Assembly: GCA_010015655.1 (NCBI GenBank)
Contig: ML976685.1
Location: 559,942-623,941 of the forward strand
Origin: Bimuria novae-zelandiae CBS 107.79
Taxonomy: Eukaryota; Ascomycota; Dothideomycetes; Pleosporales; Didymosphaeriaceae
Length of the DNA: 64,000 nucleotides
Direction of reading: 5' to 3'
The translations under genes were made by a program, and so were the position numbers. Numbering within the stretch: position 1 is the stretch's first letter; each line of letters begins with the position of its first letter. The notes under the pieces were generated by a model. The model did not search any database. It was not told where the DNA came from and worked only from the letters and a program-made list of their open reading frames with translations. Below, one piece after another: positions 47,701 to 60,326 of the stretch.

Positions 47701-49900
47701 ATGCTTCCTTTACCAAATTAAATTAATGCGTTTCTAGTAATAGACGTGTCTAAAGTTACTATAGGATCCTTAGTTTAGAGCGCCTGAAATTGCTCCTTTC
47801 TAGCTATTAATACGTTAGAGGCACTAGTGTTAGGGAGAATGCCTTAGTACGTAACTTGTAAGTAGCGGTCCTTAATAAGGAACTACGTTACTAGCGTTAT
47901 AGGTTCCTTATACCTATAGATATTATCTCCAGTTACCTAGTGCATAAAAGCCTAATCTACAAGGTACTTAACTACTAGTCTTTAGTCCTCTTTCTCTTCC
48001 TCTTCCTCTTGCTCCTTTTTAAAAAACTGGTTAACTTCTTCCCCTTCGTACGCAACAAGAAATATTATAAATTTTATTTACTTATTTATAATATCGTAGT
48101 ATATAATATACTATACTTTGGATCGCTTTCTTTCCTTAAGCGTATGGTTCGTAGACTAATAGCCTATCTTACCGCAGATGTAGCACTTCTTGTTGCTTTG
48201 TGTGTTAGTCCGCAGGTTGTCTCTAGAACGCTACTAAAGTTAGTTACGTTTGCTAATAAACTTGTCTTATATACTTTATAAGTTATAATCCTCTCGCGTT
48301 CTTCCAGAGCTGTTAATAGTATATTAACGGTCCAAGTAGTACTAGTTATTATAGTCTATCTTAGTAAAGTTAATAGAGGTAGTTATAGCGAGCAAGTTTT
48401 CGATCAAAGATTATAAATCTCTAAATAGGACCTTACACTCTAGGGACGGCCTATAGAGCGCCATCGCAAACTCTTTAACGCCCTGGCATGCTATAATTAT
48501 AGTCGTTCGGAGCGTATATTCTTCCATGTACTGCTAGCCAAGAGCCCTCTAACACAACTAGAGCTTGTCTAGCATAATATTAAGGACCTTATAGGGTATC
48601 TTATCAGGGTTCTCCTTGCGGACTTTAATAAAAGATATTATTATTTAGTCCGCGTAGTAGTAGCTATAATTAACATCTATGTCGAAGTGGTTCTTTAGCT
48701 TTATATACATAGTTAGGAATGTGTCTGTCTACTAATTAATAAAGTGGAGGTAATACTCCTGTGCACGGTCTTCTAGGATCCGCGGAAAGACTACATAGAA
48801 TTAGTCTAGTTAGATATCTGCGTAATAGTAGATACTATAAAAAATCTTTAGCTTATTATCTAAGAGGTTATACAGCTTCCTTATGTACTTCTTCTCACGG
48901 TCCTACATCTTAGTGAAGATATTAATTGTCTTTAGATCCAGTTTCTTATTACTAAACTCGATTAGAGGAATTGCCCTGTACGGGTCTGTGTCACCTAAGG
49001 GCATAATTAGAGGGACGCTTTGTCCCTTTGGACGTTATAGGTATGCTAGTGTGTATTCGCGGAATCTATTAAAGTTATTATATAAAAAAGGAGGTTATTA
49101 ACTTTGCTATCGCTAGTCCGCCCGTAGTGTCTATTTAATTATTTTTATAAGTAGTTCTGCAAGTTGTTATCCTTAATCTAATTATTAACTAGCTTAATCC
49201 TAGATGCGTATCTTATCTTAAGCGTAGGTTCTTTAATTCTTTGCGTCCTAGTCTCCTGCCCTTATAGAGGTTTGGCTCTAGGTTTAACCTGCTATCCCTA
49301 CGTTCGTAGGTTGTACTAATCCCGTAGTGTGTTATCTTAGTATCATCCGCTCTTGTAGCATATACGCGGCTAACCGCTTATTAAAGGTAGTAAATTAGAA
49401 CTAATTATCTAACTATTTCGGGCAATCCTTTATGCGCAGTAATTTAGTTACGGCTTTACTTAGCGACATGTTAACACGACTAGTGTACACGCTCTTAAAG
49501 CAAAGGATCCGCTTTAGTTCCTTAGTGTATACTATATACGCACGCTGGAACATGGCTTTATTCTATTCTTTAAAGTCCTAATAGAACTTACTAAAGAGCT
49601 CTGCATCTGCTATAGGCTAATCTATATAGTCCGCAATCGCACGCGCGATATACGTCGTTGCTATAGTTACGTCTACCTTATTATCTAGGGCTACGATCTT
49701 ATTATCCTAGATCTTTAAATTAATGTAACGCCACTCTCTTGCCTTTAGATTAGTAGTTTCTAGCAACTCCTCTCGTGTAAGCGTGTAGCCTCTATTACTA
49801 CTAGCTATTTCTTTTGCTATTTATTATTATTAACGCGTATCGTGCTGGCTATATTCGCTAGGGACTTATTAGTAGTCTTAGATTGTACACGGGTTAAGCG
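44720..49900 (-). pseudogene. Copia-C gag-pol remnant
   Basis: RNase H is clear on the minus strand near 45130-44830: KLGTTNEKRLMIDIMALRQ, SYERREIAEIRWINGEDNP and DALTKA, the same block found in Copia-A. This terminal part is almost free of stops; upstream pol and gag are heavily interrupted. Limits are approximate. The long plus-strand frame at 44548-45141 is the antisense of this RNase H. Confidence 0.75.
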
Positions 49901-50120
49901 CAACTAGATAGGGGTTAGTGCGTGTATAGACTACGTCTTAGAACGCTCTAATACGGCTGGAATAGTTAGTCTTAAGCTAAATAAGACGCCTGATATAGCT
50001 AATAGTAAACTTAGCACAGATAACTCTGTTGCTAATATAGATAACTAGGGAACGCGCGGGGCTACAGGATCTATCTCTTTTAACCTAACTATCTGTAACT
50101 ACCATGCAATCACTAATTAG

Positions 50121-50320
50121 TATTAGTAGGCCTTTATACGATCGTACGGGTGATAACAGTAACAAATGTCTTGTATATTGCTATTAGTATATTCTATCTA
50201 TGAACGTGGGTGCTACGAAGGTATACATGGGCTCGGTGCGAGTCGGACCGAAGTAGGATCGAGGCGGTACGTTGGGCAGCATCAAGCAGCCTCAGGCGAT
50301 GGGATATGTGTATACCGACA
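50121..50320 (-). repeat. 5' LTR of Copia-C
   Basis: 200 bp, close to identical to 44503-44702; the differences are transitions. Confidence 0.92.
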
Positions 50321-53300
50321 ATTACTTTACTTATAACTTACGCTATAGTCTTTAAGACTATTTTTATATCTTTTAAATAAGTAGCTAGACTAGTTTAGAG
50401 CGAACCCTCTAATAGTAAAGCTAGTTAAGCTTAGGCTAAAACATAATACTAACTTTTAAGAAAAGTTAAGAATAGTAAAAAGACTAAAATTTTAAATACT
50501 TAGAATTAAATTATCGCATACTCCTACTCTAACTTAAATTACTAAGGCTAATAATAAGTAACTAGATAGACGTAAGATTACTAAAATCCTAGCAAGCTTT
50601 AACGCTACCTCTATTTATACTAACTTAAATACATACCTATTGAAATGCTTAGCTATACTTAATTTAGGCATAACCTGCTATATCTTTAATAACATCGATT
50701 GTTTTATCTTATACCAGCCACCGGCGCTAGGAGACTTTTTATGGGCAGGGAATATATAAATATAGATTAAAGGATATAGGAGCGTCTATCTTTACGTATA
50801 AAGTGTAAGTAGTAATTAAATAATATAGCTAGATAATATTACCTATTACCCTAATCTGCTCTATAATCTTATATTATTCTAATTACTCTAGAGGCAAGGC
50901 CTTTAGTGGGATATAAGGATAGACCTAATAACTCTAAGGAGAAGAGATAACACTATACTAGCAGAACTTTAAGAGTTACATAGATAGTAGGTGTTAGAAT
51001 ATAAGATAAGGCTTATAGGTACTCCTACTAAAGCTGCACATGCCATCTACAAGACTAACACACGCACTAAATAAAGACCGTAAAAGGTAAACGTATTAAC
51101 CTAGTACTAATAATTAGGCTATCTAGGCCCTTAGGCTCTTAAATACCTCGTATAGTAATTTAAGGGGGTAGGGATTAAAGGTTTTCTTACTATTAAGTAT
51201 AACGCTTGTGATAAAGTAAAACTAAAATAGTAAATACGCTAGTAAGCTAAGGAGCTAACTAAAGGCCTTAGTAAGCAAGTTATAATTAATTTTTATAACT
51301 ATAAAGTAGAAAGCTTAATAAAAGAAAAAAGCTAAATACTAATTACTATTTAATTCTTTAGCTTTATATAAGACTTCTATTTTAAGGATAATTGCCTAGC
51401 ACGATTTATTATTAAGTAACTTAGTACCTTTATACTATTTATAAAAGTATAATATAATACTATAGTAAAAGTAATTAAATCTAATAATAAGATCTTCTTT
51501 ATTAAAGTAAACGTTAAGAAGTAGTGCTAAGCGCAAAGGATTAAGATTAAGCCCTTAGTACCTAATACTTAAGTATAAAATAGAGGGGCTAAGCGCTTAA
51601 GAGATATAATTAAAGAGAAAGCGCATGCGATACGACTTAACTCTAACTTACTTTAGTAGATATAGCCTAAGATTACCTAAGCCGTAGTCTACTTCTATAA
51701 TTAAACCCTAAACTACGCTAATTAATAGCTATTATTATATAAAGTATTCTTTATAATAGTAGCTTTTTAGAATAGCGTTGTTACCTAACTAAAGAAGCTA
51801 AATTAAACTTATTTAAAAACCTATAGCTATAAAGCCTTTACTATAACTAATAATACTAAAAGCGGCAAGGGTAAGCTTTAGTAACTAAACTTTAAAGCTT
51901 AAATAGGTTATTTAGTTAGTTATAAATTAATTAATATTTAGAGGATATGGATCTCCTCCTTAGTAAAGATAATTAGTACTCGCGACGTAATATTTAACAA
52001 GGATACTATATTCTTAGGTAAAACTAAAGACCTAATAAATAACTTTATACATAGCATATTAGAAAAGATAGTAGTTTAGGTATAATTAGTAAAATTACCT
52101 CCCTTACTTTAGTAAAAGTAAGCTACTAAGTCCTTTTTTAAGGATAAGATAATTAGTAAAGCGTTAAAAAAAGAGGTTAAAGGAGCTTCTAAGTATAAGT
52201 AAGATAAAAAAGTTAAGTATAAATATTTAACGCCTTTCTTAATACTACTACTAATAATACTCCTTACATAACTAATAGCAGGAGGTAATTAAGCTAAACT
52301 ATTCTTAATAGTATAAATTAGGTAATAATAAACGAGCCCTTAGGCCGCTGCTTTTATAGCAGGCATATAAGCAGGACTCTATAGTCTTATTAATAAAAAA
52401 TACTTAATAAGGTATAGCTAAAGCGTATAATTGCTGCTAGTAAGAAATCTTACTAAAGCTTTTTACTAGAACTACCTACTTGTAAAAATAAACTTAAGGA
52501 TTATTTACTATATTACTTATAAAGGGAAGCTAAGAAATACTATCTTTAGAGTTACTATAAGATAAAGTTCTAGAGTAAGGTAGCTACCTCCTTAGTAAAA
52601 GTAGCAGGATATTAGATCCTTAATTATATATAGGTATATACCTATAAGTTTAATAAATACTATTAACTATAGAAGTGCAAGGCACGACTAGTTATAAGAG
52701 GTAACTAATAAAGATATCTTATATTATAAGGAACCTACGCTATAACACTTATAAGATAATCCTTTCGCATGCTTATAGTAGTTATAGCTCGATTCGACCT
52801 AGAGCTTATCTAACACGACGTTACTAACGCTTTCGTTCACGCAAAACTGGACAGAGAAATTTACATGAGAATGCCCCGCGGCTACTCTCGAGCAGGCACA
52901 GTCCTCTAACTACACAAAGCACTCTACGGACTGCGCATATCGCTATTAATTTGGCAGAGAGAGTTCACATTAACGCTCCGCGATATTAGCTTTAAAATAG
53001 TGCCCTACGAGCTATGCTGTCTTATTAAGAATAGCATTATTATCTTTTTCTATATAAATAACCTTATTATTACTTATAATAAGTTATAAAAGCAAGCTGC
53101 TGAAGCTGCTTTAGTAATAATAAGTACTAAATTTATACTTACTAGTAGTAATAACCTATAGTAGTTTCTAGGAATTAAAGTTATTAGGAATTAATTAAAT
53201 TAAAATCTCTAACTATCCTAAGTTTTATATATTAATAAAATATCGCGCCTTATTAATTACTATAAAATTTACTATAATACTCTAATAGTAGTAGTTAAAC

Positions 53301-54152
53301 TACTTCTACGCTTAGGACTCGCTAGTAAAACTAAAATTAATTAATATTAGTAAAAGATAGGTTTAATCCTTTACGCTATAGTAACTACGCGACTAAATAT
53401 TACTTTTATAAGTTTTTAACTATTATAATTCTTATTAAACCTAAGTAAAGATTATTAAGTAACTATTAATTAAGTTTTCTTTTACCTTACTAATACCTAA
53501 TTATTAGGTCTTTAGCTTAGGGGTGTAAATACTTTAAAAGTGGTAAGCGATGCATCCTTTGCTAATAATACGCTTAATTATAAGAGCTTATAGGGATATA
53601 TTATTAAATTATTTAGTAGCCTAATTATATAGAAAGCAAACAAGCAAGATATAGTTACTATATTAACTATAGAGGCTAAATTACTAGCCCTCTCACAGGT
53701 TGCTAAAGAGGCTCTATTTATATCCTAATTACTAAAAAAGCTAAAGATTAACCTTAGTAATTTTTTTATTACTATTAATTATAATAATTAGTAAATAATC
53801 CGACTTGTTACTAAAGAGATTACTAAGCTATAGACGAAGCTCCGTTATATAGATATTTATAATTACTAGCTAAGACAAGAAGTCGCACTAGAGATAATTA
53901 AGATAGACTATTAATACTTAAAAGACATAGTTATAGATAGACTTATAAAGGCTTTATTAACTAATAAATAGAGCAAGTTTCTAGATAAACTAGGACTTAT
54001 AGAAATTAAGGATAAAATTACTAATAAAGAAGTTAACTTACTTAAGCTGAAGTAAAGAATAAAGACTTTTAAAACTAAACTATAAAAAATAAGTCTGTCT
54101 ACTTATTAATAGATAGTCTCTAGCTTAAGGATAAGCCTAAGCTAAGGGGGTG

Positions 54153-54359
54153 TGTCTAATTATATAGTCCCTTATATTCTATAAGGTGGCTGGCGCACCT
54201 ATACTCTTGCATAAGATATGTTCTTCCCTTACATGAGATACATTCCACAACAAAGCAAGGGATGTCTTTATGGTTATATAGATGCTACCTCCCATAGCAA
54301 GAGAACGACGATTAATTAATCATTATTCAATCTTATTAAGAACACCCTTTAATCTAACA
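54153..54359 (+). repeat. 3' LTR of Copia-B
   Basis: 207 bp, ending TTTAATCTAACA with an intact CA. Confidence 0.88.
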
Positions 54360-56000
54360 TCTCTATTGCCTGGGTCGATTGATTCACCGTACGCAACAAG
54401 GAATCCTTGATATCTTAATAGACTACTAGCATTAATCGTAATCGCCACGCAGCTAATTCCCTATATAAATATAAGCTCTACTTTGGCCTCCTACGTGATA
54501 AAATCGCCCAGTATCTGATCGAGGCCCGGGATACGTACAATATGGATGAGAAAGGCTTCATGATTGGTATCACCTCCAGGTTAAAGAGGATCTTCGATCG
54601 GCCTCTATGGGAGGCCCACGCTGTGAGGCAGGCTATCCAGGATGGTAACCGTGATTAGATATTACTGATTGCCTGTATCTGCGCGGATGGGACTGCCCTA
54701 GACCTAGCCCTTATCTATTGGTCTATCTCTGGCAACATACAATCGACGTAGATAGAGGATATAGATCTTAATTATAATTATACTTTTATTACCTTATTTA
54801 AGTCTACCTAAAGTAATAATTAGATTAGGCTAGTATAGTTAGAGTAGGTATTTAATTACCTAATAAAATAAAACTTTAAGAGATATTAATTATTAATAAT
54901 TAATAATTATAGATCTTACCTTACTATAAACTTTATTAATTACTATAACTATAATAGGATCCTCTTAGCTATCTATCTACCTTATATAACTTATACGCTA
55001 TAGCTTCTTAATATATTTATATTTAAGCCATTATTAATAGCGTATTTAAATAAGCTTATAGTATTTATCTATACTAACTAGGGCCTACTTTCTATTATTA
55101 TAAGAGACTTTTATTTACTATTCTAAAAGGCCTAAAGTAATATAATAAAGTCTTAATTAATATTTAGCGCCTTTAAAGCTACTAGTATATTATTACTTAA
55201 TTTAGTAAGTATCCTTAGTAGATTTAATTAATTAATATTAATTAATTAAGAAATACTTAATAGTAATATATTAGCCCTTAGCGCGTTAAATTAGTAGAAA
55301 ATTAATTAACTCCTAAAGGCTATTATTAACGTAAGAGGTAATAGTTAGGCTAAGTAACTAAGCTAAACTATATATTATATTACTATTTAAAAACTACTTC
55401 TAAAGGATAAGAATAAGCACCTATAAAAGGCCTTAGTAACTAAGAAATACTACTTTAAGAAAGGTAGGCTTTTACTTTTTAATTAAAGTAATAGCTATTA
55501 TAATAAAGTAATATTTTAGTTATCTTATAGCGTATAAAGGGTCCGTAATTATTAATACTAACTTAATTAAGATAAGGAGTAAAAAGAGCGTTAAAAAGCT
55601 AATTAAATAAAGGCATATAGGGCTAATTAATAGCTTAAGGCTTAATTATTTTATAAGAACTATATTACTTATATAGCTAATAAAAAGGCGCGCGTGTAGT
55701 AAAAGGCTAATATAGCTTTATAAAAATACTTTAATTAAAAGGCCTATAGGGCCTAAAAATAATACTAATAATTAATTAAAATTACTTAATTAGCTCCTAA
55801 AAAGCCCTTAATATAATAAAAATAGGTTATTAGGCCCGTGCAGGCCCTTAGTAGAGGTGTAGATCTAAATAGGGTAGTATTATTAGTATTAACACTATTA
55901 ACGCGTAAGGGCCGTCTAATTAAAATATTAAGTAGATATTAATAATCTAAGTAAATAGATATTATTTATAGGCCTTAGCAACCTTAACACTATAAAATCT
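54360..56000 (+). pseudogene. Pogo-4 transposase, catalytic part
   Basis: After the Copia-B duplication the frame reads a WVD-like motif, then YNMDEKGFMIGITS (first catalytic Asp block), VRQAIQDGNRD and LLIACICADGTAL. About 54480-54760 has normal composition and few stops. From about 54770 it becomes AT-rich and unreadable, where the second and third acidic blocks should lie. Confidence 0.75.
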
Positions 56001-56054
56001 CGCGATAATTAACTTTGTGGGCGTCTCTATAGCCTCATATTACGGGGCCAGATT

Positions 56055-56106
56055 TTGGTGTTGCGCGTGCACGCAGTGATGGCGTGCACGCACTGCCAAG
56101 AATCGG
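56055..56106 (-). repeat. Terminal inverted repeat of Pogo-4, right
   Basis: Partner of 42890-42945, ending AAGAATCGG before TA. Confidence 0.88.
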
Positions 56107-56117
56107 TAACGGTTAGC

Positions 56118-56396
56118 GCCCGCTAGCGGTTGCGCCTTGTTGCGTCCCGCGTTCCACAGAGAATCAAGATCTGCTTCCCTTCTTCACCTCTTACCAGGAG
56201 GCAAAGGCCGAGCGAACCTCCGACGAAAGACAGAACGCCCTCTCCAGTCTGAGCCAACGCGATGGCCGTCTTTTTCTATTCCGATTGCAGGTCGAGCGGC
56301 TTGACCTTCTTGTACAATTTTTCTTCGCAATCAACCGAACCGTATACAGCAACACGAAGGAGCTCATCATCCACGAAAGACCTCAAGTGGAGTAGA
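56118..56396 (+). pseudogene. Coding-like remnant beside Pogo-4, family unknown
   Basis: A stop-free frame with protein-like composition: NQDLLPFFTSYQEAKAE, later ALSSLSQRDGRLFLFRLQVE and a KELIIHERPQVE end at a TAG. It has no start codon and begins at the transposon edge, so it may be the 3' part of a gene cut by Pogo-4. I do not recognise it. No continuation was found on the other side of Pogo-4 near 42880. Confidence 0.3.
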
Positions 56397-56404
56397 TTGA
56401 GAGT

Positions 56405-56790
56405 CCCATACCAATTCCCAGGATCATGAGGTCGTGATCTAGGTCGTGGCGGCGGGCTGCAACCCGAAGGACTACAAAATGCAATGGGTGCCTAAGCCGA
56501 TCAATCAAGGCGACGATATAGCAGGCATAGTGCATCAGGTTGGCTCGAATGTCTTCGAGTTTCGGCCAGGCGATCGGAGTCCCCTATCTCGACTACAAAG
56601 GATGGCGTCAGTGAATGATAAAAAGACGCGTCACAAGCGCTCTTCCTTTCGTGCAACGCAACAGAACACGCAAAAACATGGATATTCTTCAACATGTACC
56701 GATATGAGACTGTTGGTGGCTTGATAGCAGCCGCGATACGCCACCACTATACATACCATCTTCGTCGGCCATGGCTTGTGAATTGCACGG
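56405..56790 (+). pseudogene. Zinc-type/MDR reductase fragment
   Basis: The frame reads NSQDHEVVI, an in-frame TAG, VVAAGCNPKDYKM, then INQGDDIAGIVHQVGSNVFE and FRPGDR. These are the GroES-like start of fungal enoyl reductase/quinone-oxidoreductase-type MDR proteins (NPKDWK and GDDIAG motifs). After GDR the expected VAAF motif is missing. A second piece near 56705-56775 (TVGGLIAAAIRHHYTYHL) resembles the domain junction, in a shifted context. The internal stop, missing segment and short length make this a pseudogene, unless several unusual introns exist. Confidence 0.6.
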
Positions 56791-57098
56791 ATACGGCAGA
56801 GACCCAGCAAACTACGACAATTTCGCAACGATCGATGGACTGGGAAGTTCTGAAGCAGATGTGCGGGGTGGCCAAAGGACTGGAGGCCCCAATGCGGAGC
56901 GTTTGACGCCGTACGGTGCACGTGACTATGCGTCCGGCGCTAGTGTGCTGCTGAGCGCGATAGCCTGACCCATAAGTGCCACCTGAAGGAAACTTTACAT
57001 CTTCACGACAGACCGCTCTTCGCATAACTGCTCCCGCGGCCATCTAGACGCACCTTCGGCCACGACCTGAGAGTCTCGATCTTCATCCCTGACAACAC

Positions 57099-58012
57099 AT
57101 GCGCACCGACGTTGCCATTGCTATCCTGCATACCTCGAAAATACCGTATCGGAGTAGAACCGCGACATTATTAGAGGCAATATCACTGATCAGGAACCTC
57201 CTCGCCGAAATCAACGAAGAAATGACTGTGCCCAACACAAGCACAACCCCTTCCTACAGCAATGAGCGCCCCTCGTCATACACGCCATTCAAACGGCCCT
57301 CCAAGAATAGCCCAGCCGCCATCATATTGCGTCTAAAGAATGAGCTTTCTACGAAGGATCGTCAAGTTGCTGCTCTTGAGAAGAGAAGACCTTGCTAGCA
57401 TTCCAGCTCTCACAACACCCAGTTGCAGAGAACGGGTACTGCCGTTACAACGACAACAGGTTTGGAGATATTTGCGACGTCGGAGCGTTGCAGCGCGAGT
57501 GCATGGTTTTGCACGACGAGAATATGAACCTCCAAATCACCATGCGCGTTATGAACAACCAGAACGACCAGTGCATCCATCGCATCGAGCGTGAAAGCCT
57601 GCAACGGAAGCTCCAAAATTCGAACACTCAGCTCGCCAACGCGCATATCAAGATTAACTGGACGACCCGCCAACTCCACCAAGCCCACACTCTGCTTGTG
57701 CAGAACGGGCTGCCCATTCCGAGCGCCGAAGGTCCACTGGAAGTCCCGTCAAGTGGATTCGAGCGAGGCTTTGAAAGCGAAAACATTCTCGCGGCGGGCG
57801 CGACAACTCATGAGCTATCTGGGGCTTCCCTTTCAGTCTCTGACAAACAAGGACGAGTCCGTGATCCTGTTGTCTGCCAGCTCTTCCTGCACGGGAAATG
57901 CAACAACAAGGCGGAGAAGTGTGCGCGGCGTGGTATACTCACGAAATCCCAGACACGCACCCCACGGAGGCGAACAGGATGTGGAAGTAGTGTCGTGTTT
58001 ACCGGCGACTGA
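57099..58012 (+). CDS. Coiled-coil protein with a degenerate CCCH-like end
   Basis: Two overlapping frames seem to belong to one gene: 57099-57398 (MRTDVAIAILHTSKIPYRS... to AAIILRLKNELSTKDRQVAA) and 57392-58012. The second has a long heptad-rich region (ECMVLHDENMNLQITMRVMN, then SLQRKLQNSNTQLANAH) and ends with CQLFLHGKCNNKAEKCARR, which follows the spacing of a CCCH zinc finger except that the final His is Arg. Such fungal proteins are typically RNA-associated. The join needs a small intron or a frameshift that I could not place, and the stop follows soon after the finger, so the gene may be truncated or its last exon missed. Confidence 0.4.
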
Positions 58013-58934
58013 CAATACGTTGGCACCGAAAGCATTGTGAATGGCCATACCAGGTCTTTGATTGCATTAATGAATTAATTGATTGAGTCAATATGCTTTT
58101 CTTGCCGTGCGTTCCACGGTTTTCCATATCTGCATTCCCGAAATTTTTTACTAGTATGATTGTATATGTAATAACAGAAAATCTGACAAACAGGACGGTG
58201 AAGTTGGGACTTTCCAAGCAGCTCGCATGTGCAGGTAAGTATTTGAATCGAGAACCAAACACTCTGGGGCTTGCCTAGGATTTTAGCCCGCGGATGCGCA
58301 TACACAGAATGAGTTTCCTCTGGGGAGAAACACGCGCCCGAGGCGGCAATTTCTTTTAACGTGCGGTTGGGTGTTGAGAGACGCGTTGAGACAAGACTGG
58401 AGCATGTACCTGAATAGACTTCTCAGAATGGTCTTGAGTAGTTTCTAATAGATTGATATGCGTACGCAGTTCGCCTCTCTCCAGTTATCACGCTCCAGGG
58501 CTGGAACTGAAGGGCTTCGAGGTCATGCCGATTTCACGTGACGTGTCGCACTCCTGCGAAGGTAGAGCATACAGTTCAATCGAGGCTGAATCGCCGGCGG
58601 ATTAAATGGGCATTCAAGACCATGCAGCATCTTGGAGACCACGAGAGCAGAGTTCCGGCCATCTAGGATTTGGCAAGAGCGGCCCTGCAATGTGCACGTG
58701 CCAGGCCATTCACCAAGGGTCTTTGCACCCTCCGCTTTGCTAGTGCTTAATTAAAGTGTTTACCGATGAAATATTCCCGAAAGAATTACTTCTAAGCCTT
58801 CCTCGCCACTCGCTCCATAGTGCACTTTGACTGAAGTGCCCCCGCCCGGGCGCGTAGGTGCCGCGCACATTCCGCTCCTGCCACCGGAGCGTGGATTGTT
58901 CCGAACCGGAGGCCCGCGCTCTCTAGCGCGCTTT

Positions 58935-58995
58935 TCAATCTATAAAAGCCCTCTGCCCCGCTCTCACCTTCCCTTCTCTCCCACACACTCCATGG
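58935..58995 (+). promoter_or_regulatory. TATA box plus pyrimidine-rich initiator
   Basis: TATAAAAG at 58941 is followed by CCCTCTGCCCCGCTCTCACC and a CT-rich run, a common arrangement of strong fungal promoters. A closely similar segment lies at 61815-61865. Confidence 0.55.
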
Positions 58996-59014
58996 TACAG
59001 CGCCTTATGGGACG

Positions 59015-59500
59015 GGGCTAGGACGATACGTTGAGACAGGTCCATGGCCAGCGTATCGTTGTAGCCTCGGCGTCTCGCAGCGGCGACAGCAGGGCGGACT
59101 GTCGCAAGCTGTGGGAACTATGCGACACAACAGCGCCCACCGGGGTCACATCAGGTAAGTGCAACAATTTCGCGCAAGTCCGAGCTACAAATGTCGATAC
59201 GGTAACGCGTACAGGGCCGCTGGTAGCGGCATTCATCTTCATGGCCGCGCCATAGGGGGGACTAAGATAGCTGCGTTGAGACAGGTCAATGGCAAACAAG
59301 TTATTGTAACCTCGGCGCCCCCAAAGCCTTTTCCAGGACGGCGGACTGGTTCAGAGGTGGCGGGATACATGGGCATGCGCCGCAAGGGGTGGGACTAAGA
59401 CGTCTACTTGCGACAGGTCAATGGCCATGTAGGCGTTGTAACCCTGGCGTGTGTTCCGTGCTCCATTTTCGTCAGGACGGCAGACTAGCGAGGTGGAAAA
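59015..59500 (+). repeat. Three imperfect direct repeats of about 100 bp
   Basis: Units start near 59015, 59255 and 59388. Each has GGxCTARGAx, then TTGAGACAGGTCMATGGC (TTGCGACAGG in the third), then GTTGTARCCTCGGCG-like sequence. The second and third also contain CAGGACGGCRGACT and GAGGTGG. The frame around each ATGGC reads LRQVNGxxVxVTxA but is interrupted, so coding is doubtful. Confidence 0.6.
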
Positions 59501-60326
59501 TGGCCTTTTTTTCATTAATTAAGAGCTCGCTGAGCCTTGGTCGAGGAAAAAGTTAGCAATTGCTTACGCCTTCAGGCGGGAATACCAACGTGACAGCACA
59601 CGCCGGTTATGGCATCCATCAAATCAGTATGCGCATTGTGGGCCCATAACAATTGTACGCAAGCCCAGGCGCGGTTTGATCAAACGACGCGGCAAGATGC
59701 GGGACCAAATAGCCTGTAGCGCAGCTGCCTAGAACGCGCTCACGAGTGCGAAGGGATTAATTGCAAGGCAGCTTTTCCAGGCCCAAAAATCTTCTCCGGA
59801 GCCACGCTCAAAAGTTTATACACGCTGCAGCTACACCAGTTGCTCCAACAAGCCAGTCAGCCAGCCTGCATTCAGCATTTCATAATTCAACTCTCTTGGG
59901 TCAGACGCGTACGGTGGGGCATAATATATAGCTGCTAATATTTGCTAGCGACTTCTGATAGCACGAATCAAGACCAGACAAAGCAATAGATGTATGAGCA
60001 TGATCATCTGTTCACATTCTCACATTCACATCAAGATAAGTATTATGGACAGAGCAAACTGTAGCACACCCCATGGCTTGGACTTCCAATATTCCTCTCG
60101 CAATACGAACTAGTTTCCATGCCCCCTCGCGTTTCTGAACATGTCGCAAAATAACCATCGCCATCCACCAAATTTGCTAACAAACTGAGACGCGCCGTGT
60201 CTACTCACGATTGCGATACAGCAGTCGGCTGTGCCCAGGGGTTTGTGGCAAAGATGCATAAACAATGGTATCTTCGCCAGGAGCGGCACTATGCCATTGA
60301 ATGCTATAATGCTGCTTAACCTTCAA

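Larger units (their letters stand above)
44503..50320 (-). mobile_element. Ty1/copia retrotransposon inside Copia-B (Copia-C)
   Basis: It is 5,818 bp with 200-bp LTRs (44503-44702 and 50121-50320) and a perfect 5-bp duplication ATTAC (44498-44502 and 50321-50325). Coding is on the minus strand. Its RNase H resembles that of Copia-A, so the two belong to related families, while the LTRs differ. Confidence 0.92.
43496..54140 (+). pseudogene. Copia-B gag-pol remnant
   Basis: Gag starts at an ATG at 43496 (MSLLTLRDLIIIL). RT lies near 52780-53060: TNAFVHAKLDREIYMRMPRG, HKALYGLRISLLIWQREF and IIFFYINNLIITY, the last being the YVDD box with both Asp read as Asn. RIP stops fill most of the frame, but about 52740-52990 is nearly clean. 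Copia-C interrupts between the gag start and the rest. Confidence 0.8.
43268..54359 (+). mobile_element. Ty1/copia retrotransposon split by another copia (Copia-B)
   Basis: LTRs at 43268-43452 (185 bp) and 54153-54359 (207 bp), starting TGTCCGATTACATGG and TGTCTAATTATATAG. The 5-bp duplication TCTCT is perfect (43263-43267 and 54360-54364). The right LTR has about 22 extra bp around a partly repeated AGATAYRTTC. Copia-C is inserted in its gag region at 44503-50320. Net length is about 5.3 kb. Confidence 0.9.
42890..56106 (+). mobile_element. Pogo/Fot1-like DNA transposon split by nested copia elements (Pogo-4)
   Basis: Inverted repeats begin CCGAYTCTTGGCAGTGCGTG, with TA on both sides (42888-42889 and 56107-56108). 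Without the 11-kb retroelement insert it would be about 2.1 kb, normal for the group. The terminal repeats contain GCGTGCACGC twice, a palindromic unit that could form a hairpin or bind transposase. The transposase gene is split by Copia-B at the duplication TCTCT. Confidence 0.9.
58020..60326. other. Non-coding stretch with TATA promoter and imperfect tandem repeats
   Basis: No protein gene is convincing. Normal composition, no RIP. It contains a strong TATA box followed by a CT-rich initiator region (58941-58995) and three imperfect repeat units at 59015-59500. From about 59510 to 60326 there is nothing recognisable; this part should hold the terminator of the convergent minus-strand gene. 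Confidence 0.45.

Noticed and set aside
42890..56106. A 13-kb giant mobile element or Starship-like cargo element bounded by inverted repeats
   Set aside because: There is no tyrosine recombinase or cargo gene. The length is fully explained by nested copia elements within a 2.1-kb pogo transposon.
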